A stretch of DNA of 64,000 nt from NCBI RefSeq assembly GCF_900109045.1, contig NZ_FNYL01000001.1, forward strand, positions 259,386 through 323,385, read 5' to 3'. The stretch comes from Dyadobacter sp. SG02. Lineage in GTDB: Bacteria > Bacteroidota > Bacteroidia > Cytophagales > Spirosomataceae. Below, one piece after another: positions 43,001-50,335 of this stretch; the stretch's first letter is position 1; every line of letters begins with the position of its first letter. The position numbers and the translations under genes are program-made. Under the pieces are notes generated by a model. That model had not been told where the DNA came from. It made no database searches and was given only the letters and a program-made list of their open reading frames with translations.

Positions 43001-45158
43001 CGGAGACCTTATTACCTTCGCCTTCCGTGTTCAACGGATCGTGATAAGGGCCCGTCGGACTGCCCCAGTAAGTGTTACGCGCATCCACGGAATCCACGCC
43101 GATGTTCTGGATACCGAACTCCGAATTGCCGTAAATTTTGTTACCCTGTAATATCGGGCTACCTGTTGCATTGTAAACCCCTACTGCATTTCCATAAATG
43201 TCCGAATCCGTTATTTTCGGCGTGGGGGCATTGTTATAGATCGCGTAACGTTCGCTTTGTTTGATCGTTGAGTTTGAAATATCTACTTCACTGGTTTGCA
43301 GCATCATCGCATAGCCTCCCGCGGACTCATCCCCCATTTTTTCGATTGACACGAATTTTAGAATGGATTTGCCGCTGCCATTTTGAAAGTAAATTGTACC
43401 TCCGTGGGTTGATGAAGGGCTGTACTCAGGATTGGCTTTACCGCGAATACGGATCGAGTCCGTAACAGTTCCTTCTGCGAGCAAAGTACCATATATGTTA
43501 ATGCTGGCTGAAAGCTTGTCTGATTCTATTAAAACTCCTGGATATACCGTTAGTTTCCGCCCAGTTGGAACAGTCAGATCCGTTGCAATACGATAGAAAG
43601 ATTCGGCGTAGCCAAGGTTGGGAATAGATATATCCGAATCATAGGGACTATTGTTTAACTCGATAATAGCCTTTACATTGGAAAAATTCCCGGCTCCGCC
43701 TGCCCAGATAGAGATATCCCTTTGCTCACTATCGATGATAGAGACATTCTTAAAAGTCGGCGTCGCGCCGGAGGTAATAAAAACAGCATTGCCGCCAACG
43801 GACTCGTCTCCCATTTGTGCGATGGAGACATAATCCAATGAAGATTCACCGCTACCATTCTGAAAGTAAATAGTCCCCCCATGTGTCGATAAGGGGCTGT
43901 ATCCTGGGTTAGCCTTTCCACGAATACGGATTGAATCGGTAGCAGTTCCTAATGCAAGTAAAGTACCATATATGCTAATGCTGGCCGAAAGCTTGTCTGA
44001 TTCTATTAAAACCCCTGGGTATACCGTTAGCTTTCGCCCGGTTGGTACAGTCAAATCCGTTGTAATGCGGTAGAAAGATTCGGTATAGCCGAGGTTGGGT
44101 ATAGATATATCCGAATCATAGGGACTATTGTTTAACTCGACAATTGCTTTTACATTGGAAAAATTCGCGGCTCCACCTGCCCACATAGAGATATCCCTCT
44201 GTTCACTACCGATGATAGAGACATTCTTAAAAGTCGGCGTCGCGCCGGAGGTAATAAAAACAGCATTTCCGCCAACGGACTCATCCCCCATTCGTGTAAT
44301 GGAGACATAATCCAATGAAGACTCACCACTACCGTTCTGGAAGTAAATAGCGCCCCCATGCGTCGATGAGGAGCTGTATTCAGGATTGGCCTTTCCACGA
44401 ATACGGATCGAATCTGTGGCAGTCCCTTCTGCAAGTAAGGTACCATAAACACTTATGTTTGCTGCAAGTCGGTCAGATTCAATGATAACTCCTGGATGAA
44501 CTGTCAGCCTCCGCCCTGCCGGGATTGTCAAATCGGAAGAGATTCGATAGAAAGAATCATCATACCCCAAGCTAGGCATAATGATGTCCGTATCGAATGA
44601 AGTGTTATTAAGATCGATAATTGCCTTAATTTCAGAAAACTCCGCCGCTCCCCCCGGCCAGGTATAAACATCCAGCCCTTCGCTTTCGAGAATGGCAGTA
44701 CTTTTGAGAGCGGGTGTTTCTCCATTCGCAATATAAACCGCGTAGCCTCCCGAATTCGTATCACCCATACGTTTGATCGATACATAGTCGAATGACGACG
44801 TTCCGCTGCCATTCTGAAAGTAGAGGCCTCCCCCATGGGTTGAAGCCGAATTATAGGTTAAATTTTCTATTCCTCGAAAATAAATCGAATCCGCGGCTGT
44901 CCCCTCGGCAATCAGAGTGCCGTAAACAGAGATATGAGCATTGTAATTCCTGGATTCCACCACCACACCTGGCTCGATGGTGAGCGTTTGGCCGGTGGGG
45001 ACGGTGATCATCCCTTCAAACACGTAAGGGCTGTTAGCTTTTGTCCATACACCGGATACATCGCCGCTGACGATCGTTTGAGCGAAGATTTCGGTACAGA
45101 AAAAGACAATAATCAGTGCCGGCAAAAGGGCACGCAGGGGCGTAAAAAATCGCTTCAT
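34029..45158 (-). CDS. Giant secreted multidomain surface protein
   Basis: 3709-aa exported protein. A signal peptide (LRALLPALIIVFFCTEIFAQ) is followed by about four near-identical ~158-residue parallel beta-helix repeats (YGTLLAEGT, then YFQNGSGESSLDYVSI), then MBG-like Ig repeats, CARDB-like domains, several Calx-beta domains, a cysteine-bearing middle region, CshA/Ig-like repeats, a PKD domain (VANAGADILV, then ASSDPDGDVLTYNW) and an end segment WTGAIGTDWFEAGNWDIGSV. Calcium-binding loops (D-x-D-x-D) are frequent. It probably acts as a cell-surface adhesin or matrix protein. No clear T9SS sorting domain is seen at its C-terminus, although the GNW segment normally stands just before one; truncation is possible. 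It lies 24 bases after a T9SS-sorted gene and is probably co-transcribed. Confidence 0.88.
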   Translation of the reverse strand: MKRFFTPLRALLPALIIVFFCTEIFAQTIVSGDVSGVWTKANSPYVFEGMITVPTGQTLTIEPGVVVESRNYNAHISVYGTLIAEGTAADSIYFRGIENLTYNSASTHGGGLYFQNGSGTSSFDYVSIKRMGDTNSGGYAVYIANGETPALKSTAILESEGLDVYTWPGGAAEFSEIKAIIDLNNTSFDTDIIMPSLGYDDSFYRISSDLTIPAGRRLTVHPGVIIESDRLAANISVYGTLLAEGTATDSIRIRGKANPEYSSSSTHGGAIYFQNGSGESSLDYVSITRMGDESVGGNAVFITSGATPTFKNVSIIGSEQRDISMWAGGAANFSNVKAIVELNNSPYDSDISIPNLGYTESFYRITTDLTVPTGRKLTVYPGVLIESDKLSASISIYGTLLALGTATDSIRIRGKANPGYSPLSTHGGTIYFQNGSGESSLDYVSIAQMGDESVGGNAVFITSGATPTFKNVSIIDSEQRDISIWAGGAGNFSNVKAIIELNNSPYDSDISIPNLGYAESFYRIATDLTVPTGRKLTVYPGVLIESDKLSASINIYGTLLAEGTVTDSIRIRGKANPEYSPSSTHGGTIYFQNGSGKSILKFVSIEKMGDESAGGYAMMLQTSEVDISNSTIKQSERYAIYNNAPTPKITDSDIYGNAVGVYNATGSPILQGNKIYGNSEFGIQNIGVDSVDARNTYWGSPTGPYHDPLNTEGEGNKVSDRVKFVPWVGQVIQVAQTVDFPAIPDAFIDDTLVLAATATSELPVSYSMVTNPATGVATLSGNTITFMGVPGQVVVTASQAGNASFLPAEAQQTFNVIKRSQTITFEPVPAKTIGDVPFALVASASSGLAVSFQIVSGPATVASNQVTLTGTGTVIIEATQSGNGVYNAAIAVRQNFEVQPKYADFVVKNVVSGQLEIGANDVVTVTWDVHNDGVASSPRNWFERIYIQSASGQNRTFIKQITFSNAGTLEPGQHIARNDNVTLPPHMNVGDQAVFVVELIPASSTMEAPGAQVNNTGVQQGAWTIRKVLTVSLSSNQVTEGTSVLTATVTRSGSLDNELPITLAFNNPSRLSFPASISIPAGHSGITFNIGVPDNTTVETTTTEQLQVSAAGYPGASASFSVVDDDQATLSIAQLPASAMEGQSLTFKVTTNVAPSSPLVVYLQSGNGGRFPVPPSVTIPSGALEASANVTLAQDNVPEIDLDVSVTAGAANHKPATGTIRINDDDLPNLELVVASASLSESAGLRATQATLRRTFTSNPVAFTANLSASVPNALILPGAISLAAGENEKTFAIGVLDNTIVDGQRQVTVTASIFVASCNCNTPSATSGSVSSMITINDNDGPSLQLTVAQQTLSEGQSNAGALRITRNTPTTGELVVNLLSSDETEATVPANATIPAGQSFVEVPITTISDGSADGNQQVYLSATVDGFSSGSTWIVVTDLTKPDLQITAVQPSSNAVTTGAIFNYQVTIKNTGSSTAPIGTLVRGYLSADNVIDGSDILISENTLAEAVPAGQTRLLINATRAPDSPGTYKLLYWVNPTSSLTELLLSNNVSEPVNFTVQSGYTVTAVVGQEYVTKGTEVVINGAAVSGGNAAANAAVEVYVITNGIRRNLSAVTDATGNYQARFTPVPTEAGHYSVGASAPGLAQTTGQDAFDILGVSVNDNNAPLIPATLNEPLSGTLTIQNLSGRALTNVTLTPVTLPAGMSIQFQTIPSLAGNASANLGYTVTGSELSVGDRYQAVDFQVSTNEGIIQNTPLYYYCQAPNGLLVANISGIQASVSQSSGERNVEIMLVNKGKSASGAIQVFLPNASWITAVTGKNMPPLAPGDTAVVILKFLATADIPFNYPLSGSVGFGGANANTFTIPFTFEKVAESSGTAKVTVTNQLSYYAEGAPKVKDALVKIKNYFTGQVYAEGYTGSDGVFTAENVPEGKHRITVEKDQHLPYSNVLEINPGRTVEHSAFLNYQAITFSWNVEPTAIQDQYEVTLESKFETNVPVPIVTIEVPRQMPALPEGGTFQFYATVTNHGLIKAEEVRLVFPEDPEFEFITNYTPGDLLPQQSIQVPVVMRRKEGFTGGRLNASNAVGPCAGGIGVVYIYICNIKITLSGAAAAPFTYPRDCSGGGPGGGPTVSASQYAVMYDMWAAMMVRLGEIGVQILCPNGCPGGSSDPNLGTPVVPPTELPQERKSCIKCITGLAGAVIGCHPKGEVPALLLCYAGVMLDKNDHNKDDGMFDCVKNGVKGRLGSIADKEAPEFKIGRILCINDVLKALDDCIDIEIGGGRMNARLYMANTTNDLPTAALQNIRSDLTAARNGYLATESWLLEYFGDILNSDAREVFVPLVSSYLDNLTPISANTQVEIINSMAGYDISTVTLNAFFTRWNTSLEALNNNVLSPNAQYPGIIDWNKVDDYVSNLIEAHNYAVDKGFVTISVMDEESMKALNQILDAQKNGVCASVTVQFKQQVTMTREAFEGTLEIFNGHPTDAMKTIAVNLSITDENGVPSNGLFEVQTRSLSGLSDVNGNGEINAGQKGIARFLFIPEIGAAPQTPKVYRFGGTITYLDPYANAVVTLPLSAVPITVNPSPNLMLHYFMQRNILGDDALTSPEIEPSVPAELAVLVDNAGYGPAGNMTISSAQPTIVDNEKGLAINFNLTGSNFQGQPRQFGITNINFGTIPALQSRVGQWYFTSSLLGKFVAYDAKVVHTSSLGNPDLSLVQGVKLHELTKSIRLYGTSDDGINDFLVNDIFDVNDLPDIIYFSQGRRTAKVVPAASGSFDAAVSPPTFTNTLSVIPFDTGFNYIMLEDPGQRRYELESVTRSDGQPIPLDNAWLTFVTLPVAGSPVYENKFHLVDYFASNGATTYTVRWKPVNTDIPRVDSISGAPSQVSAVQISKLRIHFNKAIDPASFNYEDLNLTLQGGPNIVTSGVTVTPVNATSFEVDLSAVTIGNGFYNFTVQAAGITDVFGTPGQTGKQVTWSQFLDVPIVQAFQGISASRKASSFSTIQLLFNLPIDVSTATSERFGIYKDNALLPGALTIESVSADHKLFTLGGLQAIMTQMGAYELRVDLPQIKSESQVSGAVMQSVTLYLDNTGPAVVQLDKSNDQGIDPQHVPFVHIGFDEGVVGLNTSALHLTRNGENIPLSITQLEYVNAKTWIAGNFGVQTYPEGNYVFTVDLTKVVDSTGNAGTGSRELPWTVDRTAGININGLTLGPDRGFSNTDGISSGTSLNVAYELSAPAPQVTISQVETNGEVVLLNVANVAAGQRSAVVNLSGGGPTRIRVTATAATGGTATAEKSIFIDQKPLFAQWKFAANQKLATQTTTIPLAFSARLLDAGGLAAAIELRRNGTIVPTTGLTIQPVNDTLYNVSGFNTISPDAGNYTLNANIAGLAKYSSGRSDAGMASAAWAVLSPNRTPVANAGADILVTAPGTVTLDATASSDPDGDVLTYNWVAPDGVTLSNANAGKPTLTLAETDRGKTYSILLIARDGTLFSTDVVLVKFDSQAGFSGLAAEYCINAAPVTLSGTPAGGVFTGPGITGSTFDPATAGLGTHTVTYTVNGQPYAQSTNVLAAPALGADTLVAIVCASETFDLRTLVNSTGLTINWGTAYPETAAEGTYEIVAVNSSGCSDTLRVEVGRKLAHWTGAIGTDWFEAGNWDIGSVPDAKTHVVIPANTPQCELAAHASIATIKLEKGSFMKIQAGNKLTILATCDY
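43350..44800. repeat. Tandem ~477-bp coding repeats (beta-helix units)
   Basis: Inside the giant surface-protein gene, about three copies of a ~477-base unit lie head to tail. The match GATATATCCGAATCATAGGG occurs near 43626 and again near 44103. The copies are highly similar in DNA, not only in protein, so they are recent or kept alike by recombination. Copy number may vary between strains. Confidence 0.8.
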
Positions 45159-45181
45159 AAAGCCGGGAGGATGGTGGAAAA

Positions 45182-46699
45182 CTAGTTAGCGATTGCTATT
45201 TTTTGATTGAGATGGGTGCCGTTCATGTATTTGAACCGCAGCAAATACAGGCCCGCCGGAAAAAAGCGCGAATCGATCCTGATCGACGGCTTTTTGTCGC
45301 GGCTTTTGTAAACATTTTGCCCGCTGGCGTTCAGCAGCTCAACGGATTCGATGAGCTTCCAGTCGGCAATGTCGATGTTGATCTTATCGGTCGCAGGGTT
45401 TGGATAAACCAGCGTTACCGGATCGCCCAGATCGACCGTCCGTATAGCACTATACGCAAAGTTCCCGTCAAAATCGACTTGTTTTAAGCGGTAGTAATGC
45501 ACCCCGAACGAAACCGGCGCGGTGTGGTTAAAAGAATATTCTGAATTTTCGGACAAAACCGTACCTCTGCCCTTCACTCGCCCGATCGCCTCGAACGTGC
45601 GGGCATCGAGCGAATGCTCCACCTGGAAGTAGTCGTTGTCCTGTTCGCTGGCCGTTTTCCAGATGAGTAACACCTTGGATTTTTCCACAGCCCTGGCGTC
45701 GAATGACACCAGCCGCACCGGTAGTGGCGCTTGCGTGCTGCCAATGGCCAGCGCGCTGATGTTTGTACCTGCCGGGATCGTACCGGTCAGCGTGCTACCT
45801 TCCACAACGCCCGTAGCATTGGCGTTCGCGCTCAAATTGATCCAGGCGGTGCCATTCCAACCTACCAGGCGCAGATTGCTGACCACCGCAAAGGAGTGAA
45901 CATCGGGCAAAGATACGGTGACGGTGATATCATTACCGGGCGGGACAACGGTAATCCAATCCCACTGGCCGACGTCCGATACCGAAACGACCGGGCTAAC
46001 CACCGCATTCAGCGGATGCGTGGCAGCTATATCCGACGGGTCGCCGGTGAGCGCCGGGCTGCCCGCGATCCATGCTGCGGCTAAGTGCGCAATGGCAGCC
46101 GCTGGCGCGCTGATGGTTAGCGGCCTGATGTCCGTCCCACTGCCGATCGGAAAACTAAATGCAGTATTACCGATTTTGGCAACATAGCCATTCACGTGCT
46201 GGGCGTCGGTGTTCCCATTCTGGTAGGTTGCACCTGCTTCGAAAACGATAGCCGCCGCATGATGCAGGTTTCGCAGCGTGGAAGTAATGCCATTTTCAAA
46301 ATTCAGGGCGCCCGCAATGCTAATTCCTTCCGTATTGCTGATGTAAATCGGACTTGCTATTCCATTGACGAAGTCGGCGTTGAAAAGATGTAGCCGCTTG
46401 GAGCCAGCGATTTCCTGCGCTCCGGCCTGCCCGTCAGGGCCACTGAACACGTCCGTATGGCCCGTCGCTGCTCTGTACCCACCATCGTTGGTGAGGGTAA
46501 GCGTGGACGATCCAAAATGGTTAAACTTCCCATTGTTACTACCGAAATAGTTCCCGTCGGCCGAGTTGGTCCAGACGGGATGGTTGTCGACACTCCCTCC
46601 GTCATTAGTGAGCGTACCGGAGTTTATCGACTGGGCAAATGCGTGCGTGTGAATCAAAAATCCACATGTAAGAAAGAGGGTCGGGTAAAGTTTTTTCAT
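45182..46699 (-). CDS. T9SS-sorted secreted protein
   Basis: 505-aa exported protein from the ATG at 46699, where a signal peptide begins (MKKLYPTLFLTCGFLIHTHA, then FAQ). The body contains a left part with beta-sandwich-like segments (SFPIGSGTDIRPLTISAPAA) and a fibronectin-like region (about 330-415, SEQDNDYFQVEHSLDARTFE). The last ~75 residues are a type A T9SS sorting domain: VTLVYPNPATDKINIDI, ending GLYLLRFKYMNGTHLNQKIA. It would cross the outer membrane by T9SS and be anchored or released. The frame is open to 46738, but that extension masks the signal peptide. The giant surface-protein gene follows after 24 bases. Confidence 0.88.
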   Translation of the reverse strand: MKKLYPTLFLTCGFLIHTHAFAQSINSGTLTNDGGSVDNHPVWTNSADGNYFGSNNGKFNHFGSSTLTLTNDGGYRAATGHTDVFSGPDGQAGAQEIAGSKRLHLFNADFVNGIASPIYISNTEGISIAGALNFENGITSTLRNLHHAAAIVFEAGATYQNGNTDAQHVNGYVAKIGNTAFSFPIGSGTDIRPLTISAPAAAIAHLAAAWIAGSPALTGDPSDIAATHPLNAVVSPVVSVSDVGQWDWITVVPPGNDITVTVSLPDVHSFAVVSNLRLVGWNGTAWINLSANANATGVVEGSTLTGTIPAGTNISALAIGSTQAPLPVRLVSFDARAVEKSKVLLIWKTASEQDNDYFQVEHSLDARTFEAIGRVKGRGTVLSENSEYSFNHTAPVSFGVHYYRLKQVDFDGNFAYSAIRTVDLGDPVTLVYPNPATDKINIDIADWKLIESVELLNASGQNVYKSRDKKPSIRIDSRFFPAGLYLLRFKYMNGTHLNQKIAIAN

Positions 46700-46997
46700 A
46701 AATCGACTGCATATCGTTTGAGGCACGTCAATGTTCAATGAATTAATAGAGCAGGGCTTTTTTCATCGGGCTGCGGCATTTACCGCACTTGTGAAAACGA
46801 CTCAAAAAAAAGACACATCGGGTTACGTTCTTCTTAAATCTTCCGAAACCGGTCGTATTCCTTTTCAACCGGGAAAATGGCGTTGCGAAGCGGGCGGCCG
46901 GAAAAAAGGAAAATGTTACAAGAGTTGATTTTGAGTTACAAACGAAGTATTTTGACACACTGTTTACGCCGTTGTCTATCAAACTCCACCCTCCCCG
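46700..46997. other. Divergent control region
   Basis: Nearly 300 bases between the divergent T9SS protein gene and the histidine-kinase gene. No gene is supported. It should hold both promoters; the kinase/LytTR pair is therefore well placed to control the surface-protein operon. No clear LytTR direct repeat could be picked out by eye. Confidence 0.4.
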
Positions 46998-48758
46998 ATG
47001 CGACGCCCATTCTTGCTCTGGTATTTTTGTGTGCTGATAATGTCGGTTACCCACAGCGCGGCACAAAGTGTTGTAAATGCCCAGACAGGCAAGCGCGCGT
47101 ACGACCGGTTCCTGGAAACACAACAGGAGTACAACAGTGCCGTGGCACGCGGCGCCGACTCGCTCGAAATCGCCGAATTGTGTTATCTAATGGGAAAGCG
47201 TTATGAAGGGTTGGTCAACTACCATAGGGCCCGGCAATGGTTTACCCGCGCATTGAAAATCTGGGAGCCGCTCGGGCCATCCGAATCGGTGGGAAAAGTG
47301 TACCTCTGGATGACTGATTGCGAATACAGCCAGGGTGAACGGGGCAATCCCGACAGCATTATGAGATTTGCTAGCAAGGCGTTGTATAATTTTGAAAGAG
47401 CCGGTGCGCGCGAGCGGATGGTCGGCGGTTACCGGGGCATGGCCGGTGCCCATCAGTTCGCCTGGGAGAGACGAAACACCAACCCCGCCAAAACATTTGT
47501 TCCGTCGCTCGATAGCGCATTCCGCTACTCCGAAAAGGCGCTTGCATTGGCAATTGCTATCCCTATGCCGCCGAAGGACATTGCCCTCACCTACTTTTGT
47601 ACATCCGGCTACTGGCAGGTACGGAAAGAATTTACAACCGCGATCGGTTTCCAGACTATGGCTATGACCATTTACCGAAAGGAAAAGGACTGGCGGAATA
47701 TTGTCGATCTCGCATTCAGTATTTGTACCTCCTATATGGGACTTCGGCAGCCCGTGGAGGCGCGCAAATGGCTCGGCGAAGGGTTACGCATCAGTAAGGC
47801 GCTGAAAGTCCATTCCCACAAGGAATTGCGGCGCATCGAGGAAATCCAGGCCGACTATTATAGTTATATGGGTGATTGGAAGAAAGCCTACGCGCACCGG
47901 CAACGGGCCAATGCGTTTAATCTTTACGAGGTGAATGCTTACCGCGACGGCGCATTCGACGGACTTCGTGCCCAGTACGAAAATGAAAGTAAGGAGATCA
48001 AACTGAGGGCTAACGAGCAGGAAGTGCGCATGCAGCGCGAGCTGAACATCGTTACGCTCTTGCTCGCATTGATGGGCGGGATTTCGGCAGTGCTTTTCTT
48101 TCGACTTTTTATTATTTACAAAAAAAGAAGCACGGTGAATGAAGGCCTGGTGCGGGAACAGAGTCACCGGTTTAACAATGGTTTGCAATCAGTGTTCACA
48201 TTGCTTAGCAGCGAGCGCCAAAAGCTCTCTGACCCGGTAGCCATCGAGGCCTTGGAAGAGAGTTTGCGGCGCCTCGACGCGCTTTCGCACGTGCATAGGC
48301 AGCTGTATGAGGGGGGCAAGCTCGCCCGTGTACAGGTGGACGAATACATTCCCGACATCGTGGAAGGGACACTTCGCAGCTATAATCTGACCGGTGTAGC
48401 AATAGAATATCTCATCGACGACCTCCTGCTGGATGCCAACAAGGCGATTCCATTGGGACTAATCCTTAATGAACTGGTAACCAACGCATGCAAATATGCA
48501 TTCACGGGAAACCCAGCGCCTATGCTACGCATCGCCTGCCGCCGTCATGGCGACCACATCCGGTTTTCTTTTGCCGACAATGGTATCAATCCGGCCCGCC
48601 CCAGGCGCCACGGCTCTTTCGGGCTGGACCTCATCGGCCAGATGTTGGAGAACTTGAAGGCTGAGGGCGGTTTTGATGGTGAGGGTTATCGTAGCTTTAC
48701 CTTCCGATTCGATACCCGGACACAGCGTGAGCTGCAAACAGCACATCAAACCCTGTAA
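46998..48758 (+). CDS. TPR-containing sensor histidine kinase (HisKA_2)
   Basis: 586-aa membrane kinase. A signal peptide or first membrane segment (LLWYFCVLIMSVTHSAAQ) leads to a periplasmic TPR-like region (about 35-330), one membrane segment (about 350-372, VTLLLALMGGISAVLFFRLF), then a HisKA_2 dimerisation domain with the phospho-acceptor H390 in EQSHRFNNGL, and an HATPase domain (LNELVTNACKYAF as N box, FADNGI, GSFGLDLIGQML). The class belongs to the HWE/HisKA_2 kinases. The response regulator gene follows after 11 bases, forming a classical pair. The N-terminal helix-repeat sensor probably detects a peptide or cell-envelope signal. Confidence 0.92.
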   Translation: MRRPFLLWYFCVLIMSVTHSAAQSVVNAQTGKRAYDRFLETQQEYNSAVARGADSLEIAELCYLMGKRYEGLVNYHRARQWFTRALKIWEPLGPSESVGKVYLWMTDCEYSQGERGNPDSIMRFASKALYNFERAGARERMVGGYRGMAGAHQFAWERRNTNPAKTFVPSLDSAFRYSEKALALAIAIPMPPKDIALTYFCTSGYWQVRKEFTTAIGFQTMAMTIYRKEKDWRNIVDLAFSICTSYMGLRQPVEARKWLGEGLRISKALKVHSHKELRRIEEIQADYYSYMGDWKKAYAHRQRANAFNLYEVNAYRDGAFDGLRAQYENESKEIKLRANEQEVRMQRELNIVTLLLALMGGISAVLFFRLFIIYKKRSTVNEGLVREQSHRFNNGLQSVFTLLSSERQKLSDPVAIEALEESLRRLDALSHVHRQLYEGGKLARVQVDEYIPDIVEGTLRSYNLTGVAIEYLIDDLLLDANKAIPLGLILNELVTNACKYAFTGNPAPMLRIACRRHGDHIRFSFADNGINPARPRRHGSFGLDLIGQMLENLKAEGGFDGEGYRSFTFRFDTRTQRELQTAHQTL

Positions 48759-48769
48759 TAGATTAAGAC

Positions 48770-49522
48770 ATGTCTACTACTGTACTTATCATCGAAGACG
48801 ACCGGATGCTCGCCACGAGCCTGCACCAAAACCTGGCCCAGGGCGGGTATCAGATCGCCGGAGTGGCCAGCAATCTGACCGACGCTCTGGACCTGATGCG
48901 CAAGCAGACCGTGGACCTTGCGCTGATCGATATCGAGCTGGACGGTCCGGAAGATGGTGTCATTGTGGCTAACGAGTTATCGCGTATCCGGCCCATTCCG
49001 TTCATTTTTATCACAGGCCGCCCTTTACGCGCTACTGCCGAGCGAAGTAATGGCGTATATCCGGCAGCGTTTCTATCCAAGCCACTGCGCTCAGAAGAGC
49101 TCATGGTGCAAATCGACCTGGCCATGCGCAATTTCCAGGCCGGTAACATCCCTGCCTCTGCCCGAACCTGGCAAAGTACTGTGCTACTGCCGGCATTTAA
49201 AGGTCATATTCTCGTGAGAACTGCCGAAATACTGTTCGTAGAGGCGGATGGAATTTATGCCAAACTTTTCGTTTCGGAAGCAGAATTCGGCAGGGTCTAT
49301 CCTGGGAAAGCCTATGGATATATTAGTATTTCCAACAGCATGGGTTACGTGTTTTCCTTACTGACTCCCAACTTTTATAGATTGTCGCGGTCGCTAATCA
49401 TCAGTCTCGACCGGATTGAGCGTATCACTTCGCTGCAGGTAGTCGTGGCAGGGAAACCATTTGGCATTCCCGAAGGCAGACGCAAAGCTTTGATTGAAGT
49501 CTTGGAAAAATGCCGCAAATAG
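48770..49522 (+). CDS. LytTR-family response regulator
   Basis: 250-aa response regulator. The receiver domain fills 1-120: acidic pocket IIEDD (D10, D11), phospho-acceptor D54 in LALIDIELDG, K104 in FLSKPL. A LytTR DNA-binding domain follows (about 150-245): FKGHILVRTAEILFVEADGI, then FYRLSRSLIISLDRIERI. LytTR regulators bind short direct repeats upstream of surface, capsule and secretion genes. The partner kinase is encoded 11 bases upstream. The divergent T9SS and giant surface-protein genes are plausible targets, but other loci are possible. Confidence 0.92.
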   Translation: MSTTVLIIEDDRMLATSLHQNLAQGGYQIAGVASNLTDALDLMRKQTVDLALIDIELDGPEDGVIVANELSRIRPIPFIFITGRPLRATAERSNGVYPAAFLSKPLRSEELMVQIDLAMRNFQAGNIPASARTWQSTVLLPAFKGHILVRTAEILFVEADGIYAKLFVSEAEFGRVYPGKAYGYISISNSMGYVFSLLTPNFYRLSRSLIISLDRIERITSLQVVVAGKPFGIPEGRRKALIEVLEKCRK

Positions 49523-49978
49523 GTAAATTTAGAAAGATCGACTTCGTCTACAACGAGATGGTTGATAGGTAGAGGTACCAAGGACTAAAACCTTGAAGGG
49601 TAATCGACCATCGTGAAAACAATAGTCGGACATACTATTCTATCAAAAGTTTGGCGCGGGAATGTCGCTTACACATCTTAGAAGATAACAGCATCGATCT
49701 AAGCAATAGCACACGTTTTCGACACCAGCGCCCTCTACTCCCATGTGCAGTAATGATCTCACTCAATCGCATGTTGTAGCTGTCGCGCACAATGGTGAAC
49801 TTGCGATCTCCGGATACCGACCATCCAATAACCCCCTTGGGATTTCCGAATGTCGGATACGCTCTTCGTTTTACTAAACCTCAAAATTTCAATGGACTCG
49901 AAGCGCAAAGAGGTTATCACGGAGGCAACTTAATTGAATATCAATCTTTAGACCGCCACCAGAGAAGCTAATGCCCGG
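49523..49978. other. Decayed gene-poor stretch
   Basis: No intact gene. A minus-strand segment near 49755-49865 (reading GVIGWSVSGDRKFTIVRDSY in one frame) looks like coding text without a start or stable frame, so gene remains are likely. I do not recognise the source. Confidence 0.3.
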
Positions 49979-50266
49979 GTGAGTCGCGAAACATGGATGC
50001 TGACTAAGCTTCCATTTGAACGGGTTGAATCGCAGACGATTAAGATCATCGTTTCACTCCCTCGCTGGAGCAACTATTTGGGCGCGTCATGGGTCAAGAG
50101 CGCCAACACTTTCAAAGCGCCGGTGAATGCTTCGGTCTTCTACGACCAACCGAGGTACCGACTGGCCTTAAATGGCTATAGTTTGCTCAATGAACGTTAC
50201 TGGAAATCGATCGGCACGCCTCAAAAGTCTGTTAACATGCTCGTCAGGGTGACCTTCAAATGGTAA
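49979..50266 (+). pseudogene. C-terminal remnant of a TonB-dependent receptor
   Basis: A 95-codon frame whose last ~45 residues (FYDQPRYRLALNGYSLLNER, then NMLVRVTFKW) match the final strands of TonB-dependent outer-membrane receptors, including the terminal aromatic Trp. The plug, the TonB box and almost the whole barrel are missing, so it cannot work. It is followed by an inverted repeat (50288-50318). Probably the tail of a siderophore or sugar receptor lost by deletion. Confidence 0.6.
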
Positions 50267-50287
50267 CCGATACGGCGCCGGAATACA

Positions 50288-50318
50288 AAGGCCACCTTAT
50301 TCGAACTGGGGTGGCCTT
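50288..50318. terminator. Bidirectional terminator-like hairpin
   Basis: AAGGCCACC (50288-50296) pairs with GGTGGCCTT (50310-50318) around a 13-base loop. On the minus strand a short T-rich stretch follows. It separates the receptor remnant from the convergent CHAP gene and probably ends the CHAP-side transcript. Confidence 0.5.
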
Positions 50319-50335
50319 GGCCGGTTGATTCTCGA

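Noticed and set aside
35734..44983. Many long antisense open frames across the giant surface-protein gene
   Set aside because: They are shadows of the high-GC third positions of the real gene; none shows a domain or a proper start.
49755..49865. Minus-strand coding-like text GVIGWSVSGDRKFTIVRDSY
   Set aside because: There is no start codon or stable frame, and no family recognised, so it is only mentioned as possible gene remains.
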